From: DASSJT01 sp963715025
GTDB lineage: Bacteria; Actinomycetota; Actinomycetes; Actinomycetales; Dermatophilaceae
NCBI GenBank assembly: GCA_963715025.1
Contig: CAVQQQ010000009.1
Coordinates: forward strand, 310,001-374,000
Length of the DNA: 64,000 nt
Direction of reading: 5' to 3'
In this document: positions 38,402 to 48,062 of the stretch, piece by piece
Layout of the letters: the number at the start of each line of letters is the position of its first letter
Numbering within the stretch: the stretch's first letter is position 1
Notes under the pieces: model-generated
Told to the model about the DNA's origin: nothing
The model's input: the letters and a program-made list of their open reading frames with translations, nothing else
Databases searched by the model: none
Translations under genes and position numbers: made by a program

Positions 38402-39168
38402 CGCTCGCTGCCTTCCTCGATCTCGTGCTCGATGGCCAGCTCCGCACGCGCATAGGGGCCGGGCGGCGCCACCTGCTCGCGAGCGGTGAGCACCCGCGAC
38501 ACCGACAGCTCGCTCGGCGTGCCATCGGGCAGCAGGGCCGGGGTGTCGACCGCGTTGTGCCGGGCGTAGACGCCGGGAGCCGGCAGGCCGGCGAGGTTCT
38601 TGCCCTCGCGGAACCTCCGCTGCGACCACTCGCGCTGGTCGGGCCGGGCGCCGATGCGCTCGCGGTGGGCCAGGACCATCGCACCCAGAGCAGCCGTGAT
38701 GAGCAGCGCGCTGGTGATCTCGAACGCCCACACGTACTTGCCGAAGATAAGGTCGGCCAGCCCGGTGACGTTGCCCGGGTCGCTGTTGGGCTTGTCCAGG
38801 CCGGCCGCCTGGCCGAACTGCACCGTGCCGATGGTGAGGAACAGGAGCACACCCAGGCCCAGGGCGAGCAGGAAGGACACCAGTTTGTGGCCCTTCAGCG
38901 TCTCGACGAGCGAGTCGGAGGAGTCGACTCCGACGAGCATGAGGACGAACAGGAACAGCATGATCACGGCGCCGGTGTAGACGAAGATCTGGATGATGCC
39001 GAGGAACTGGGCCTGCTCTGCGATGTAGAAGATGCCCAGATTGACCATGACCAGGGCGACGCCGATCGCCGCGTGCACCGCCTTCTTGGCGAACAGCAGC
39101 CCGAGGGCGGCGACCACCGAGATGGGCGCGAGCACCCAGAAGAGGACCTGTTCTCCAAGACCGGTCAT
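38398..39168 (-). CDS. nuoJ: NADH-quinone oxidoreductase subunit J
   Basis: 256 residues. Five membrane helices include GIIQIFVYTGAVIMLFLFVL. A hydrophilic C-terminal extension of about 85 residues (from WSQRRFREGKN) is charged and not in the second-cluster NuoJ. ATG 39168 overlaps the nuoI stop by 4 nt. Confidence 0.95.
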   Translation of the reverse strand: MTGLGEQVLFWVLAPISVVAALGLLFAKKAVHAAIGVALVMVNLGIFYIAEQAQFLGIIQIFVYTGAVIMLFLFVLMLVGVDSSDSLVETLKGHKLVSFLLALGLGVLLFLTIGTVQFGQAAGLDKPNSDPGNVTGLADLIFGKYVWAFEITSALLITAALGAMVLAHRERIGARPDQREWSQRRFREGKNLAGLPAPGVYARHNAVDTPALLPDGTPSELSVSRVLTAREQVAPPGPYARAELAIEHEIEEGSER

Positions 39169-39872
39169 CGGCGCACTCCTTCGGTCGTCTCCCGCGTGGC
39201 CTGCTGGCCGTGCTCGACGGTGTCGGTGCCGATCACCGGGTCGCCAGAAGGCGCCAGACCCTCCTCGTCGGGCTGGGCGCGGTGCTGCTGCACCCACTCC
39301 CGCTGCGCGTCGGTCGCGCTGGCCACCTTGCCCTGGTAGTAGTCGCGCTCCTCCATGCCGTCGGCCATGGGGTGCGGCGGCGGCAGCATCCCCTCCTGGA
39401 GAGGGGCGAGCAACTGCTCCTTGGTGAAGATGAGGGCACCACGCGTGTGGTCGGCCAGCTCGTAGAAGTTCGTCATCGTGAGGGCTCGGGTCGGGCAGGC
39501 TTCGATGCAGAGCCCGCAGAAGATGCACCGCAGGTAGTTGATCTGGTAGACGCGGCCGAACCGCTCCCCGGGGCTGAACCGGCCGGTGCCACCTTCCTCG
39601 AGCGGCGTGTCGTCGTTGTCGGCGCCCTCGACGTAGATCGCGTCGGCTGGGCATGCCCAGGCGCACAGCTCGCAGCCGACGCACTTCTCCAGGCCGTCGG
39701 GGTGGCGGTTCAGCTGGTGGCGGCCGTGGTAGCGCGGCGCTGTGGGCCGCTTCTCCTCCGGGTATTCCTCCGTCTCCAGCTTGCGGAACATGGTGGCGAA
39801 CGTGACGCCGAACCCACCCACTGGCGCGAAGAGGTCGGAGATGAACCCGCCCTTCTTCTTGCTGTCAGGCAC
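39165..39872 (-). CDS. nuoI: NADH-quinone oxidoreductase subunit I
   Basis: 235 residues. Two 4Fe-4S motifs: CVGCELCAWACP and CIFCGLCIEACP. GTG start at 39872 (VPDSKKKGGF) overlaps the expected nuoH stop at 39865-39867, as elsewhere in this operon. The charged C-terminal tail ends in ATRETTEGVRR. The nuoH reading frame as sequenced does not stop here but runs on through the first 163 nt of nuoI. Confidence 0.95.
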   Translation of the reverse strand: MPDSKKKGGFISDLFAPVGGFGVTFATMFRKLETEEYPEEKRPTAPRYHGRHQLNRHPDGLEKCVGCELCAWACPADAIYVEGADNDDTPLEEGGTGRFSPGERFGRVYQINYLRCIFCGLCIEACPTRALTMTNFYELADHTRGALIFTKEQLLAPLQEGMLPPPHPMADGMEERDYYQGKVASATDAQREWVQQHRAQPDEEGLAPSGDPVIGTDTVEHGQQATRETTEGVRR

Positions 39873-41251
39873 TGGTGACCTCCCGGTTGGACGGCTGCGC
39901 TGGACGACGTGAGTGACGGCTCGCGCAGGCGCTGGCCTGGCATCGGCGGCACGGGGTAGCCACCCGCGAACGGGTCGACCTCGTCGGGCACCGCAGGCCG
40001 GCTGGCCGCCTCCTGGGCCACGGCACGGCTCTCCCAGACCCACATCACGAGGAAGACGACCACCAGGATGACCCCGATGAAGACCAGGGTCGCGACCGGG
40101 ATGAGCCGTCCTGCGAACGACACGGTCGAGGTGCCGAAGAAGCCCAGCTGCGCCCCGCGGATGAAGGCGACCGCGACGACCCACGCGACCGTGATCGGGA
40201 TGAGGAACTTCCAGCCGAACCGCATGAACTGGTCGTAGCGGACGCGGGGCAGGGAGCCGCGCAGCCAGACGAAGAACCACATGAACAGCCAGAGCTTGAT
40301 CATGAACCACAGCAGGCCCCACCAGCCGTGGTTGAGCATGCCGTCGTTGATCGCCGCGATGCCGGGGGGCGCCTGCCAGCCCCCGAGGAACATCGTCGTG
40401 GCGAGCGCCGAGACGGTGAACATGTTGACGTACTCGCCGAGGTAGAACATCGCGAACTTCAGCGAGGAGTACTCGGTGTGGAAGCCGCCGGTGAGCTCGC
40501 CCTCGCCCTCGGCCAGGTCGAACGGCAGCCGGTTGGTCTCGCCGACCATCGTGACCAGGTAGACGAGGAAGGAGAAGAACGCCGGCAGGATGTACCACAT
40601 GCTGCTCTGGGCGCTGACGATCTGCGAGGTCGACATCGAGCCGCTGTAGAGGAAGACGGCAACGAGGGACAGCCCCATGGCGATCTCGTAGGAGATCACC
40701 TGTGCGGTCGACCGGAGGCCACCCAGCAGGGGGTAGGTCGAGCCCGAGGACCAGCCGGCCAGGACGATGCCGTAGACGCCGACGCCGGCGACGGCCAGCA
40801 CCAGCAGCACGGCGACCGGAATGTCGGTCAGCTGCAGCGGGGTGTGGTGCCCGAACATCCAGATCGCCGGCCCCATGGGGATGATCGCGAACGAGACGAA
40901 CGCCATGCCGCCGGCGATCACCGGGGCCAGGAGGAAGACCGCCTTGTCGGCGTTCTTGGGAGTGAGGTCTTCCTTGAGGGCGAGCTTGATGCCGTCGGCC
41001 AGAGTCTGGAGCAGGCCGAAGGGGCCGGTGCGGTTGGGCCCGGGCCGCTGCTGCATGCGCCCGATCACGCGCCGCTCGAACCAGATCATGATCAGCGTGT
41101 TGAGCAGGAGGAAGACGAAGAGCAGCACGGCTTTGACCAGGGAGAGCCACCCCGGCGTGTCGCTGAAGTCGGCCTTGGGGTTCTCGACGGCAGGCAGGCT
41201 GGCCGGCAGGTGCTGCAAGAGCCCGTATGCCGTCGCGGTCGTCATGCTCAT
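39710..41251 (-). CDS. nuoH: NADH-quinone oxidoreductase subunit H, 3' end out of frame
   Basis: The first ~450 residues are normal NuoH: ERRVIGRMQQRPGPNRTGPF, LAGWSSGSTYPLLGGLRS and NRLPFDLAEGEGELTGGFHT, forming the quinone chamber. Near 39900 the frame departs from a family-like C-terminus and continues to 39710 as basic, low-complexity text (RRRNTRRRSG). One frame over, the DNA reads AQPSNREVTSA and a stop at 39865 that overlaps the nuoI GTG. A one-base indel at about 39890-39905 is the simplest explanation; the true stop is then 39865. ATG at 41251 overlaps nuoG. Confidence 0.88.
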   Translation of the reverse strand: MSMTTATAYGLLQHLPASLPAVENPKADFSDTPGWLSLVKAVLLFVFLLLNTLIMIWFERRVIGRMQQRPGPNRTGPFGLLQTLADGIKLALKEDLTPKNADKAVFLLAPVIAGGMAFVSFAIIPMGPAIWMFGHHTPLQLTDIPVAVLLVLAVAGVGVYGIVLAGWSSGSTYPLLGGLRSTAQVISYEIAMGLSLVAVFLYSGSMSTSQIVSAQSSMWYILPAFFSFLVYLVTMVGETNRLPFDLAEGEGELTGGFHTEYSSLKFAMFYLGEYVNMFTVSALATTMFLGGWQAPPGIAAINDGMLNHGWWGLLWFMIKLWLFMWFFVWLRGSLPRVRYDQFMRFGWKFLIPITVAWVVAVAFIRGAQLGFFGTSTVSFAGRLIPVATLVFIGVILVVVFLVMWVWESRAVAQEAASRPAVPDEVDPFAGGYPVPPMPGQRLREPSLTSSSAAVQPGGHQCLTARRRAGSSPTSSRQWVGSASRSPPCSASWRRRNTRRRSGPQRRATTAATS

Positions 41252-43756
41252 GCGGCACCTTCCTTGGTGACGGACACGGCGGAGCCGGCATCAGCGCCGA
41301 GGGTGGTGCGCACTGCGGATCCGCCGGAGTTGGTCGGCAGCCAGACGACGTGGTCGACCATGTCGGAGACGGCGAGCGGCGCGGTGAAGGATCCGTGCGC
41401 TGTCGCGACCGTCACCCGGTCGCCGTCGACCAGCCCGAGCGCCTCCGCGGTGGCAGCCGAGAGGCGCGCGACGGCACCCGGGGCCGTTCCGGCCAGGAAC
41501 GGCTCGCCGTCCTGGAGGCGGCCCTGGTCGAGCAGGTGGTGCCACGTCGCGAGGACGAGCTGGCCCTCGGCCAGTTCGGGCACGCCGGAACCGGGAACCG
41601 ACGGCGCCGCGGGGCGCTCTCCGGTCCACGGCCCCAGCGCGGCCATGTCGGCACGGACCTCGGCCACCGACCGGGTGCCGAGGAACGCGCCGAGCTCAGC
41701 GGCCAGCTTGTCGAGCACGCGGTAGTCGCTCATCGCCTGGGAGTCCAGCGCCGCCTCGAACGGGCGGACCCGGCCCTCCCAGTTGACGAAGGACCCGGCC
41801 TTCTCTGCGTGCGGTGCGACCGGCAGCACGACATCAGCGACCTCGGTCACCGACGACGAGCGCAGCTCCAGCGACACCACGAAGGTCTTGGCGAGCGCCT
41901 CCTCGACCTCGGCCTGACCGAGGTCGGCTGCATCGACACCGCCGACGAGCAGGGCGCCGATCTCACCGGAGACCGCTGCGCCGACGATGCCGGCCGTGTC
42001 GCGGCCGGCCGCGTCGGGGAGCCCGACGACGCCCCAGGCCTCGGCTGCCTGGGCACGGGCCGTGGCATCGGCCACGGGCCGACCTCCCGGCAGCAGGTTG
42101 GGCAGCGCACCCGCCTCGAGGGCGCCGCGCTCACCGGCCCGCCTCGGGATCCACGCGAGCCGCGCACCGGTGGCGGAAGCCAGGCTCGCGGCGGCGCTCA
42201 GGGCACCCGGCACCATGGCGAGCCGCTCGCCGACGAGCACGACGGCACCACCAGCGCGCAGGGCGTCCGAGGCGGCCGTGATGGTCTCGGTCGGCTTCGC
42301 CGCGGAGCCCTTTCCGGCGAGCGCGGTGAGGACCTCAGTCTCGGTTCCTGGCGCCGAGCCGATCAGCCGGCCGCCCAGCTTCTGCAGGCCGCGGGTGGCA
42401 GCCGGCGACACGGCATACACCTGGATCCTGTTCTTGCGGAACGCCTTGCGGAGCCGCAGGAAGACGATGGGCGACTCCTCCTCGGGCTCGAACCCGACGA
42501 GCACGACGGTCTTGGCGAGCTCGAGGTCGGCGTAGGTGACCGCGCCGCCGTCGGGACCGGTCGCCACGACGTGCGACGCGAGGAAGTCGGCCTCCTCGGC
42601 TGAGTGCGGCCTGGCGCGGAAGTCGATGTCGTTGGTCGAGAGCACCGTTCGCGCGAATTTACCGTAGGCGTAGGCGTCCTCGGCGCTCACTCGGCCGCCG
42701 ACGAGCACGCCCGCGGCACCAGCGGCGCGCAGTCCATCGGCCGCCGTGGCCAGGGCCTCCGGCCACGACGCGATGCGCAGCTCGCCGTCCTCGCCGCGCA
42801 CCATCGGGTAGGAGAGGCGGTCGCCGACGGTCGGGTAGGTGAACGCCCAGCGGCCCTTGTCGCAGTTCCACTCCTCGTTGACCGCCGGGTCGTCTCCGGC
42901 CATACGCCGCAACACGGTGCCGCGTCCGGTGGTCGGTGCGGATCGAGCAGCCCGAGGCGCAGTGCTCGCACACGCTCGGTGTCGACACCAGGTCGAACGG
43001 GCGCGAGCGGAACCGGTACGCCGCCCCGGTGAGCGCACCAACCGGGCAGATCTGGACGGTGTTGCCCGAGAAGTAGGACTCGAACGGCTGCTCTTCGTAG
43101 ATGCCCACCTGCTGGAGCGCGCCCCGTTCGACCAGGGCGATGAACGGGTCGCCCGCCACCTGGTCGGAGAAGCGGGTGCAGCGCGCGCACAGGATGCAGC
43201 GCTCGCGGTCGAGCAGCACCTGGGAGGAGATGTTGATGGGCTTCGGGTACGTGCGCTTGACGTCCTCGAAGCGCGAGGTCGCGCGGCCGTTGGACATCGC
43301 CTGGTTCTGGAGGGGGCACTCGCCGCCCTTGTCGCACACCGGGCAGTCCAGCGGGTGGTTGATGAGGAGGAACTCCATGTTGCCGTGCTGGGCCTTGTCG
43401 GCCACCGGCGACGTGTGCTGGGTGTTGACTTCCATGCCCTCGGCCACCGTCATGGTGCACGAGGCCTGCGGCTTGGGCATCGGGCGCAGCTGGCCGTCGG
43501 GGCCGGGCATCGCGACCTCGACGAGGCACTGCCGGCAGGCGCCGACCGGCTCCAGCAGCGGGTGGTCGCAGAACCGGGGGATCTGGATGCCCGCCTGCTC
43601 GGCGGCCCGGATGATGAGCGTGCCCTTGGGCACCGATACGGGGGCGCCGTCGATGGTGAGGGTGACGTGGTCGGCTGCCGGCCTCACTGAGGCGTCACCG
43701 CCGGTGCTGACGGCGTTCCCCCCGGAGCTGGGACTGGTGGTGGTCGGGGTGGTCAT
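41248..43756 (-). CDS. nuoG: NADH-quinone oxidoreductase subunit G (frameshifted)
   Basis: About 835 residues if restored. The N-terminal part (43756 to ~42926) has the 2Fe-2S region FCDHPLLEPVGACRQCLVEV, CPVCDKGGECPLQ, CILCARCTRFSDQ and the 4Fe-4S motif CEHCASGCS. The frame then breaks: an extra base near 42925 separates TDHR from RGTVLRRMAGDD, after which the molybdopterin-fold half continues in another frame to 41248. Conserved text on both sides shows one gene. It carries electrons from NuoF to NuoI. ATG 43756 overlaps nuoF by 4 nt. Confidence 0.9.
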
Positions 43757-45066
43757 GCAGACACCGATGCCTTTGCGAACAGCGACGAGGCGTCCCGGTC
43801 GAAGGGGCACCCGCCGTGCGTGAGGTGGGCCAGGTACTCGTCGCGGAAGTACTGGATGCTGCTCGTGATCGGCGACGTGGCGCCGTCGCCGAGCGCGCAG
43901 AACGCGCGGCCCAGGATGTTGTCACAGAGGTCGAGGAGCTTGTCGATGTCCTCCTCGCTGCCCTGCCCGTGCTCGAGCCGGGCCAGGATCTGCTTCAGCC
44001 AGTAGGTGCCCTCTCGGCACGGCGTGCACTTGCCGCACGACTCGTGGGCGTAGAAGTCGGTCCAGCGCTCGACCGCGCGCACGACGCAGGTGCTGTCGTC
44101 GAAGATCTGCAACGCCCGCGTGCCAAGCATCGAACCCGCAGCCGCCACGGACTCGAAGTCGAGCGGCACGTCGAGGTGCTCGTCGGTGAACAGTGGCGTC
44201 GATGAGCCGCCCGGCGTCCAGAACTTGAGCGGGCGGTTGGGGTCGCGCATGCCGCCGGCCATGTCGATCAGCTCGCGCAGGGTGATCCCGAGCGGCGCTT
44301 CGTACTGGCCCGGCCGCCTGACGTGCCCCGACAGGCTGAAGATGCCGAAACCGGTCGACTTCTCGGTGCCCATGTCGGCGAACCAGTCCGATCCGTTCAT
44401 GACGATCAAGGGCACCGACGCGATGGACTCGACGTTGTTGACGACCGTGGGTCGGGCGTAGAGCCCCGCCACGGCGGGGAACGGCGGCTTGAGGCGCGGC
44501 TGGCCGCGGCGGCCCTCGAGGCTGTCGAGCAGCGCAGTCTCCTCGCCGCAGATGTAGGCGCCGGCTCCGGCGTGCAGCGTGACCTCGAGGTCGAAGCCCG
44601 AGCCCAGGATGTTCTTCCCGAGGTAGCCCGCCTCATACGCCTCCTCGACCGCCCGAAGCAGGCGCCGGTAGACGTGGACGACCTCGCCACGAACGTAGAT
44701 GAAGGCGTGGTTGCAGCCGATCGCGAAGGAGGTGATCGCCACCCCCTCGACGAGGAAGTGGGGGGTCGCGAGCATCAACGGGATGTCCTTGCAGGTGCCC
44801 GGCTCGGACTCGTCGGCGTTGACCACGAGGTACCGCGGGCCGCCGTCGGGTGGGGGCAGGAAGCCCCACTTCATGCCGGTGGGGAACCCAGCGCCACCGC
44901 GGCCACGCAGGCCGGAGTCCTTCATCGCCTGGACCAGGTCGCCAGGCGCCGTGCCGATGGCCTTCCGGAGAGCCTGGTAGCCGCCGTTGTCCTCGTACGT
45001 GGCGAGGGTCCAGGACTGCTGGTGGTCCCAGAACTTCGTCAGGATCGGGGTCAGCGTCGTCGCCAT
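43753..45066 (-). CDS. nuoF: NADH-quinone oxidoreductase subunit F
   Basis: 437 residues, the NADH and FMN-binding subunit. GLRGRGGAGFPTGMKWGF binds NADH, NADESEPGTCKD and HAGAGAYICGEETAL the FMN, and ESCGKCTPCREG with a later CDNILGRAFCALGD the N3 4Fe-4S cluster. Start ATG at 45066, 4 nt after the nuoE stop. There is no second copy in the other cluster. Confidence 0.97.
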   Translation of the reverse strand: MATTLTPILTKFWDHQQSWTLATYEDNGGYQALRKAIGTAPGDLVQAMKDSGLRGRGGAGFPTGMKWGFLPPPDGGPRYLVVNADESEPGTCKDIPLMLATPHFLVEGVAITSFAIGCNHAFIYVRGEVVHVYRRLLRAVEEAYEAGYLGKNILGSGFDLEVTLHAGAGAYICGEETALLDSLEGRRGQPRLKPPFPAVAGLYARPTVVNNVESIASVPLIVMNGSDWFADMGTEKSTGFGIFSLSGHVRRPGQYEAPLGITLRELIDMAGGMRDPNRPLKFWTPGGSSTPLFTDEHLDVPLDFESVAAAGSMLGTRALQIFDDSTCVVRAVERWTDFYAHESCGKCTPCREGTYWLKQILARLEHGQGSEEDIDKLLDLCDNILGRAFCALGDGATSPITSSIQYFRDEYLAHLTHGGCPFDRDASSLFAKASVSA

Positions 45067-45070
45067 GAGG

Positions 45071-45814
45071 TCACTCGCCTTCCTTGCCGGACCGTTGGGG
45101 GGCGGGCGCGGTCCAGCCGTTGTGCCTGGCGAGCTTGAGGCCCTCCAAGGAGGCGGCGCCGGCGCCGATGCCCTCGTCGGCGAGGCCGTCGGGGAAGCCG
45201 GCCAGCACGCGGGAGACCTGCTTGAACGAGCAGACCCGGCTCGGCCCGCGGGTGGGCCGCACGTCCTTGCCCTCGCGCAGGTCGTCGACGAGCTGCTTGG
45301 TGGACTCAGGTGTCTGGTTGTCGAAGAACTCCCAGTTGGCCATCACGACCGGTGCGTAGTCGCACGCGGCGTTGCACTCGACGCGCTCCAGGGTGATCAT
45401 GCCGTCGGCCGTGGTCTCGTCGTGGCCGATCCCGAGGTGCTCGGACACCTCGTCCCAGATCTGGTCGCCGCCCATGATCGCGCACAGGGTGTTGGTACAG
45501 ACGCCGACCGTGTACTCGCCGTTTGGGTGGCGCTTGTACTGCGTGTAGAACGTCGCCACCCCGCTGACCTCCGCGGTCGACAGGTCCAGAACCTCCGCGC
45601 AGAAGTCAATGCCGCGGCCGGTGACGTAGCCGTCGACCGACTGCACCAGGTGCAGCAACGGCAGGAGGGCCGAGCGCTTCAGGGGATAGCGCGCGACCAC
45701 CTGCTCGGCATCGGCATGGAGCCGTGCCAGCACGTCGGCCTCGTAGGGCTCCTTGCTTTCGGCGGCCACCAGGAGGTGGCCGGATGCGGTCTGCTCGCCG
45801 ATGGTTCCACTCAC
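45071..45814 (-). CDS. nuoE: NADH-quinone oxidoreductase subunit E
   Basis: 247 residues. Thioredoxin-like 2Fe-2S protein with cysteines in VGVCTNTLCAIMGG and ECNAACDYAPVV, the N1a ligands. The GTG at 45814 (VSGTIGEQT) overlaps the nuoD stop by 4 nt; upstream in-frame text is shadow. The C-terminal 60 residues are a Lys/Ala-rich extension common in actinobacteria. Confidence 0.96.
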   Translation of the reverse strand: MSGTIGEQTASGHLLVAAESKEPYEADVLARLHADAEQVVARYPLKRSALLPLLHLVQSVDGYVTGRGIDFCAEVLDLSTAEVSGVATFYTQYKRHPNGEYTVGVCTNTLCAIMGGDQIWDEVSEHLGIGHDETTADGMITLERVECNAACDYAPVVMANWEFFDNQTPESTKQLVDDLREGKDVRPTRGPSRVCSFKQVSRVLAGFPDGLADEGIGAGAASLEGLKLARHNGWTAPAPQRSGKEGE

Positions 45815-47160
45815 CGGTCGACACCTCCCATGACGGGGTCGATCGAGGCGACGGCGACGATGACGTCGGCGACCTGGCCGCCCTCGCACATCACGGCCGC
45901 GGCCTGGAGGTTGTTGAACGAGGGATCCCGGAAGTGGGCCCGGTAGGGGCGGGTGCCACCGTCGGAGACGACATGGCAGCCCAGCTCCCCCTTCGGGCTC
46001 TCCACCGCCGCATACACCTGGCCCGGCGGCACCCGGAACCCCTCGGTGACCAGCTTGAAGTGGTGGATCAGCGCCTCCATCGAGGTGCCCATGATCTGCC
46101 GGATGTGGTCCAGGGAGTTGCCCATCCCGTCCCCGCCGATCGCCAGCTGCGCCGGCCAGGCGATCTTCTTGTCCGCCACCATCACCGGACCCGCGCTCGC
46201 CTGCAGCCGGTCGATCGCCTGCTCGGCGATCCGCAGCGACTGGTACATCTCATCGATCCGGACCCGCAGCCGCCCGTAGGCGTCGCAGCTGTCCCGCGTG
46301 ACCACGTCGAAGTCGTAGCTCTCATACCCGCAGTACGGGGCCAGCTTGCGCAGGTCCAGCGGGAACCCGGTCGACCGCAGCACCGGGCCGGTGATCCCCA
46401 GCGCCATGCACCCGGTCAGGTCCAGGTAGCCCACCCCCACCATGCGGGCCTTCACGACCGGGTTCTCGTTCATCAGCAGCTCCAGCTCCCCCAGCCCCCG
46501 GCGCACCAGCGGGATCGTGTCCCGGATCTTGTCGATCGCCCCCGGGGGCAGGTCCTGGGACACGCCGCCGGGACGAACGTAGGCGTGGTTCATCCGGAGC
46601 CCGGTGACCATCTCGAAGATCGACAGGATCCGCTCCCGCTCCCGGAAGCCGACTGTCATGATCGTCGTGGCGCCCATCTCCATGCCGCCGGTCGCGAGCG
46701 CCACCAGGTGGGAGGTGATCCGGTTGAGCTCCATCATCAGCACCCGGATGGTGGTGGCCCGCTCCGGGACCTGGTCGGTGATGCCGAGCAGCCGCTCCAC
46801 CCCCAGGCAGTAGGCCGTCTCGTTGAACATCGGCGTGAGGTAGTCCATGCGCGTGCAGAAGGTCACGCCCTGGGTCCAGTTGCGGAACTCCATGTTCTTC
46901 TCGATGCCGGTGTGCAGGTAGCCGATCCCCGCGCGGGTCTCGGTCACCGTCTCCCCGTCCAGCTCGAGGATGAGCCGGAGCACGCCGTGCGTCGACGGGT
47001 GCTGCGGGCCCATGTTGACGACGATGCGCTCTTCGTTGAGGGCGGTGGCCTCGTCGGCGATGTCGTTCCAGTCGCCGCCGGAGGCATTGAAGACTCGGGC
47101 CCCCACGGAGTCGGCCTCGTCGGCAACGGAGGTTGCGTAGACGTCGGGTGTCGTGCTCAT
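45811..47160 (-). CDS. nuoD: NADH-quinone oxidoreductase subunit D
   Basis: 449 residues, 49-kDa subunit related to the hydrogenase large subunit. It contains VVNMGPQHPSTHGVLRL, HTGIEKNMEFRNW and MELNRITSHLVALATGG, which line the quinone site beside cluster N2. ATG overlaps nuoC. It is the only nuoD in the window and could in principle also serve the second cluster. Confidence 0.97.
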   Translation of the reverse strand: MSTTPDVYATSVADEADSVGARVFNASGGDWNDIADEATALNEERIVVNMGPQHPSTHGVLRLILELDGETVTETRAGIGYLHTGIEKNMEFRNWTQGVTFCTRMDYLTPMFNETAYCLGVERLLGITDQVPERATTIRVLMMELNRITSHLVALATGGMEMGATTIMTVGFRERERILSIFEMVTGLRMNHAYVRPGGVSQDLPPGAIDKIRDTIPLVRRGLGELELLMNENPVVKARMVGVGYLDLTGCMALGITGPVLRSTGFPLDLRKLAPYCGYESYDFDVVTRDSCDAYGRLRVRIDEMYQSLRIAEQAIDRLQASAGPVMVADKKIAWPAQLAIGGDGMGNSLDHIRQIMGTSMEALIHHFKLVTEGFRVPPGQVYAAVESPKGELGCHVVSDGGTRPYRAHFRDPSFNNLQAAAVMCEGGQVADVIVAVASIDPVMGGVDR

Positions 47161-48062
47161 CAGGTGTAAGACCTCCGCTGGTCCGGCGGCGGGACGGTGG
47201 CGCCCTTGTATTCCACGGGGATGCCGCCGAGGGGGTAGTCCTTGCGCTGTGGATGGCCGGGCCAGTCGTCCGGCATGAGGATGCGGGTCAGGGCGGGGTG
47301 GCCGTCGAAGATGATCCCGAACATGTCCCAGGTCTCTCGCTCGTGCCAGTCGTTGGCCGGGTAGACCGAGACGATCGAGGGGATGTGCGGGTCGCTGTCG
47401 GGCGCGGTCACCTCCAGGCGCAACCTGCGTCCGCCGTGGGTGATCGACAGCAGGTGGTAGACGGCGTGCAGCTCGCGCCCCTCCTCATGGAGGTAGTGGA
47501 CACCGGAGACGCCGGTGCAGATCTCGAAGCGCAGGCTCGGCTCGTCGCGCAGCGCGCGGGCGACGGCGAGAAGGTGCTCGCGGCGCACGAACAGGGTCAG
47601 CTCGCCCCTGTCGACGACAACCCGCTCGACGGCAGTGCCGTATGCCGACCCACGGGGGGCTCCGCCCCCCGTGTCCCCCCCGAACGCCTGCTCGGCCACC
47701 TCATCGAGAGCCCGCTCCAGTCGGTCGGCTACCTCGTCGAAGTAGCCGCCGTAGGGGCGCTGGGCGGCGGCGGGAAACAGCACGGGTGCCACCAGACCGC
47801 CGTACCCGGAGGTGTCCGGGCCATCGCTCGCGCCGAACATGCCGTGTCGCTCGTCGACCTTGACGGGCTCGGGCAGCGTGCCTGGGGCGGCGGGGAGGTT
47901 GTCGCCGCCGGATACGTCCGGCGCGCTGGTTTCCTGTGCCGCCTCGGTGGGCGCCTGGGGTGCGGTGTCGCTGGCTGTGGTCTTCGAGCCCGTCTCGGTC
48001 GCGGGCTCGCCGCCCTTGACCGCTACATGCTCCTCGGGGGCCTGGGCCTTGTCCTCGCTCAT
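47160..48062 (-). CDS. nuoC: NADH-quinone oxidoreductase subunit C
   Basis: 300 residues. A disordered N-terminal region of about 75 residues rich in Thr, Ala, Pro and Glu precedes the 30-kDa domain, whose signature WHERETWDMFGIIFDG is intact. Between them is a glycine-rich loop encoded by a perfect 10-bp palindrome at 47651-47673. ATG 48062 overlaps nuoB by 4 nt. Confidence 0.95.
   Translation of the reverse strand: MSEDKAQAPEEHVAVKGGEPATETGSKTTASDTAPQAPTEAAQETSAPDVSGGDNLPAAPGTLPEPVKVDERHGMFGASDGPDTSGYGGLVAPVLFPAAAQRPYGGYFDEVADRLERALDEVAEQAFGGDTGGGAPRGSAYGTAVERVVVDRGELTLFVRREHLLAVARALRDEPSLRFEICTGVSGVHYLHEEGRELHAVYHLLSITHGGRRLRLEVTAPDSDPHIPSIVSVYPANDWHERETWDMFGIIFDGHPALTRILMPDDWPGHPQRKDYPLGGIPVEYKGATVPPPDQRRSYT
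47651..47673. repeat. Perfect palindrome inside nuoC
   Basis: CACGGGGGGC-TCC-GCCCCCCGTG, 10-bp arms and a 3-nt loop, lies in frame within nuoC and encodes a Gly/Ala-rich loop (GDTGGGAPRGS). G6-CTCC-like hairpins of this type are common as dispersed palindromes in high-GC genomes. It could pause transcription but is unlikely to be a terminator, since ten essential genes follow. Confidence 0.8.

Noticed and set aside
39710..39872. Genuine long overlap of nuoH and nuoI
   Set aside because: The overlapping extension is compositionally a shadow, and the adjacent frame provides a normal ending.
46000..46950. Seemingly different codon style in nuoD, suggesting recombination
   Set aside because: The C-ending codons are within the normal range for a highly expressed gene in this genome; no boundary seen.
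47651..47673. Intragenic transcription terminator in nuoC
   Set aside because: No U-tract and ten essential downstream genes depend on read-through; kept as a palindrome only.
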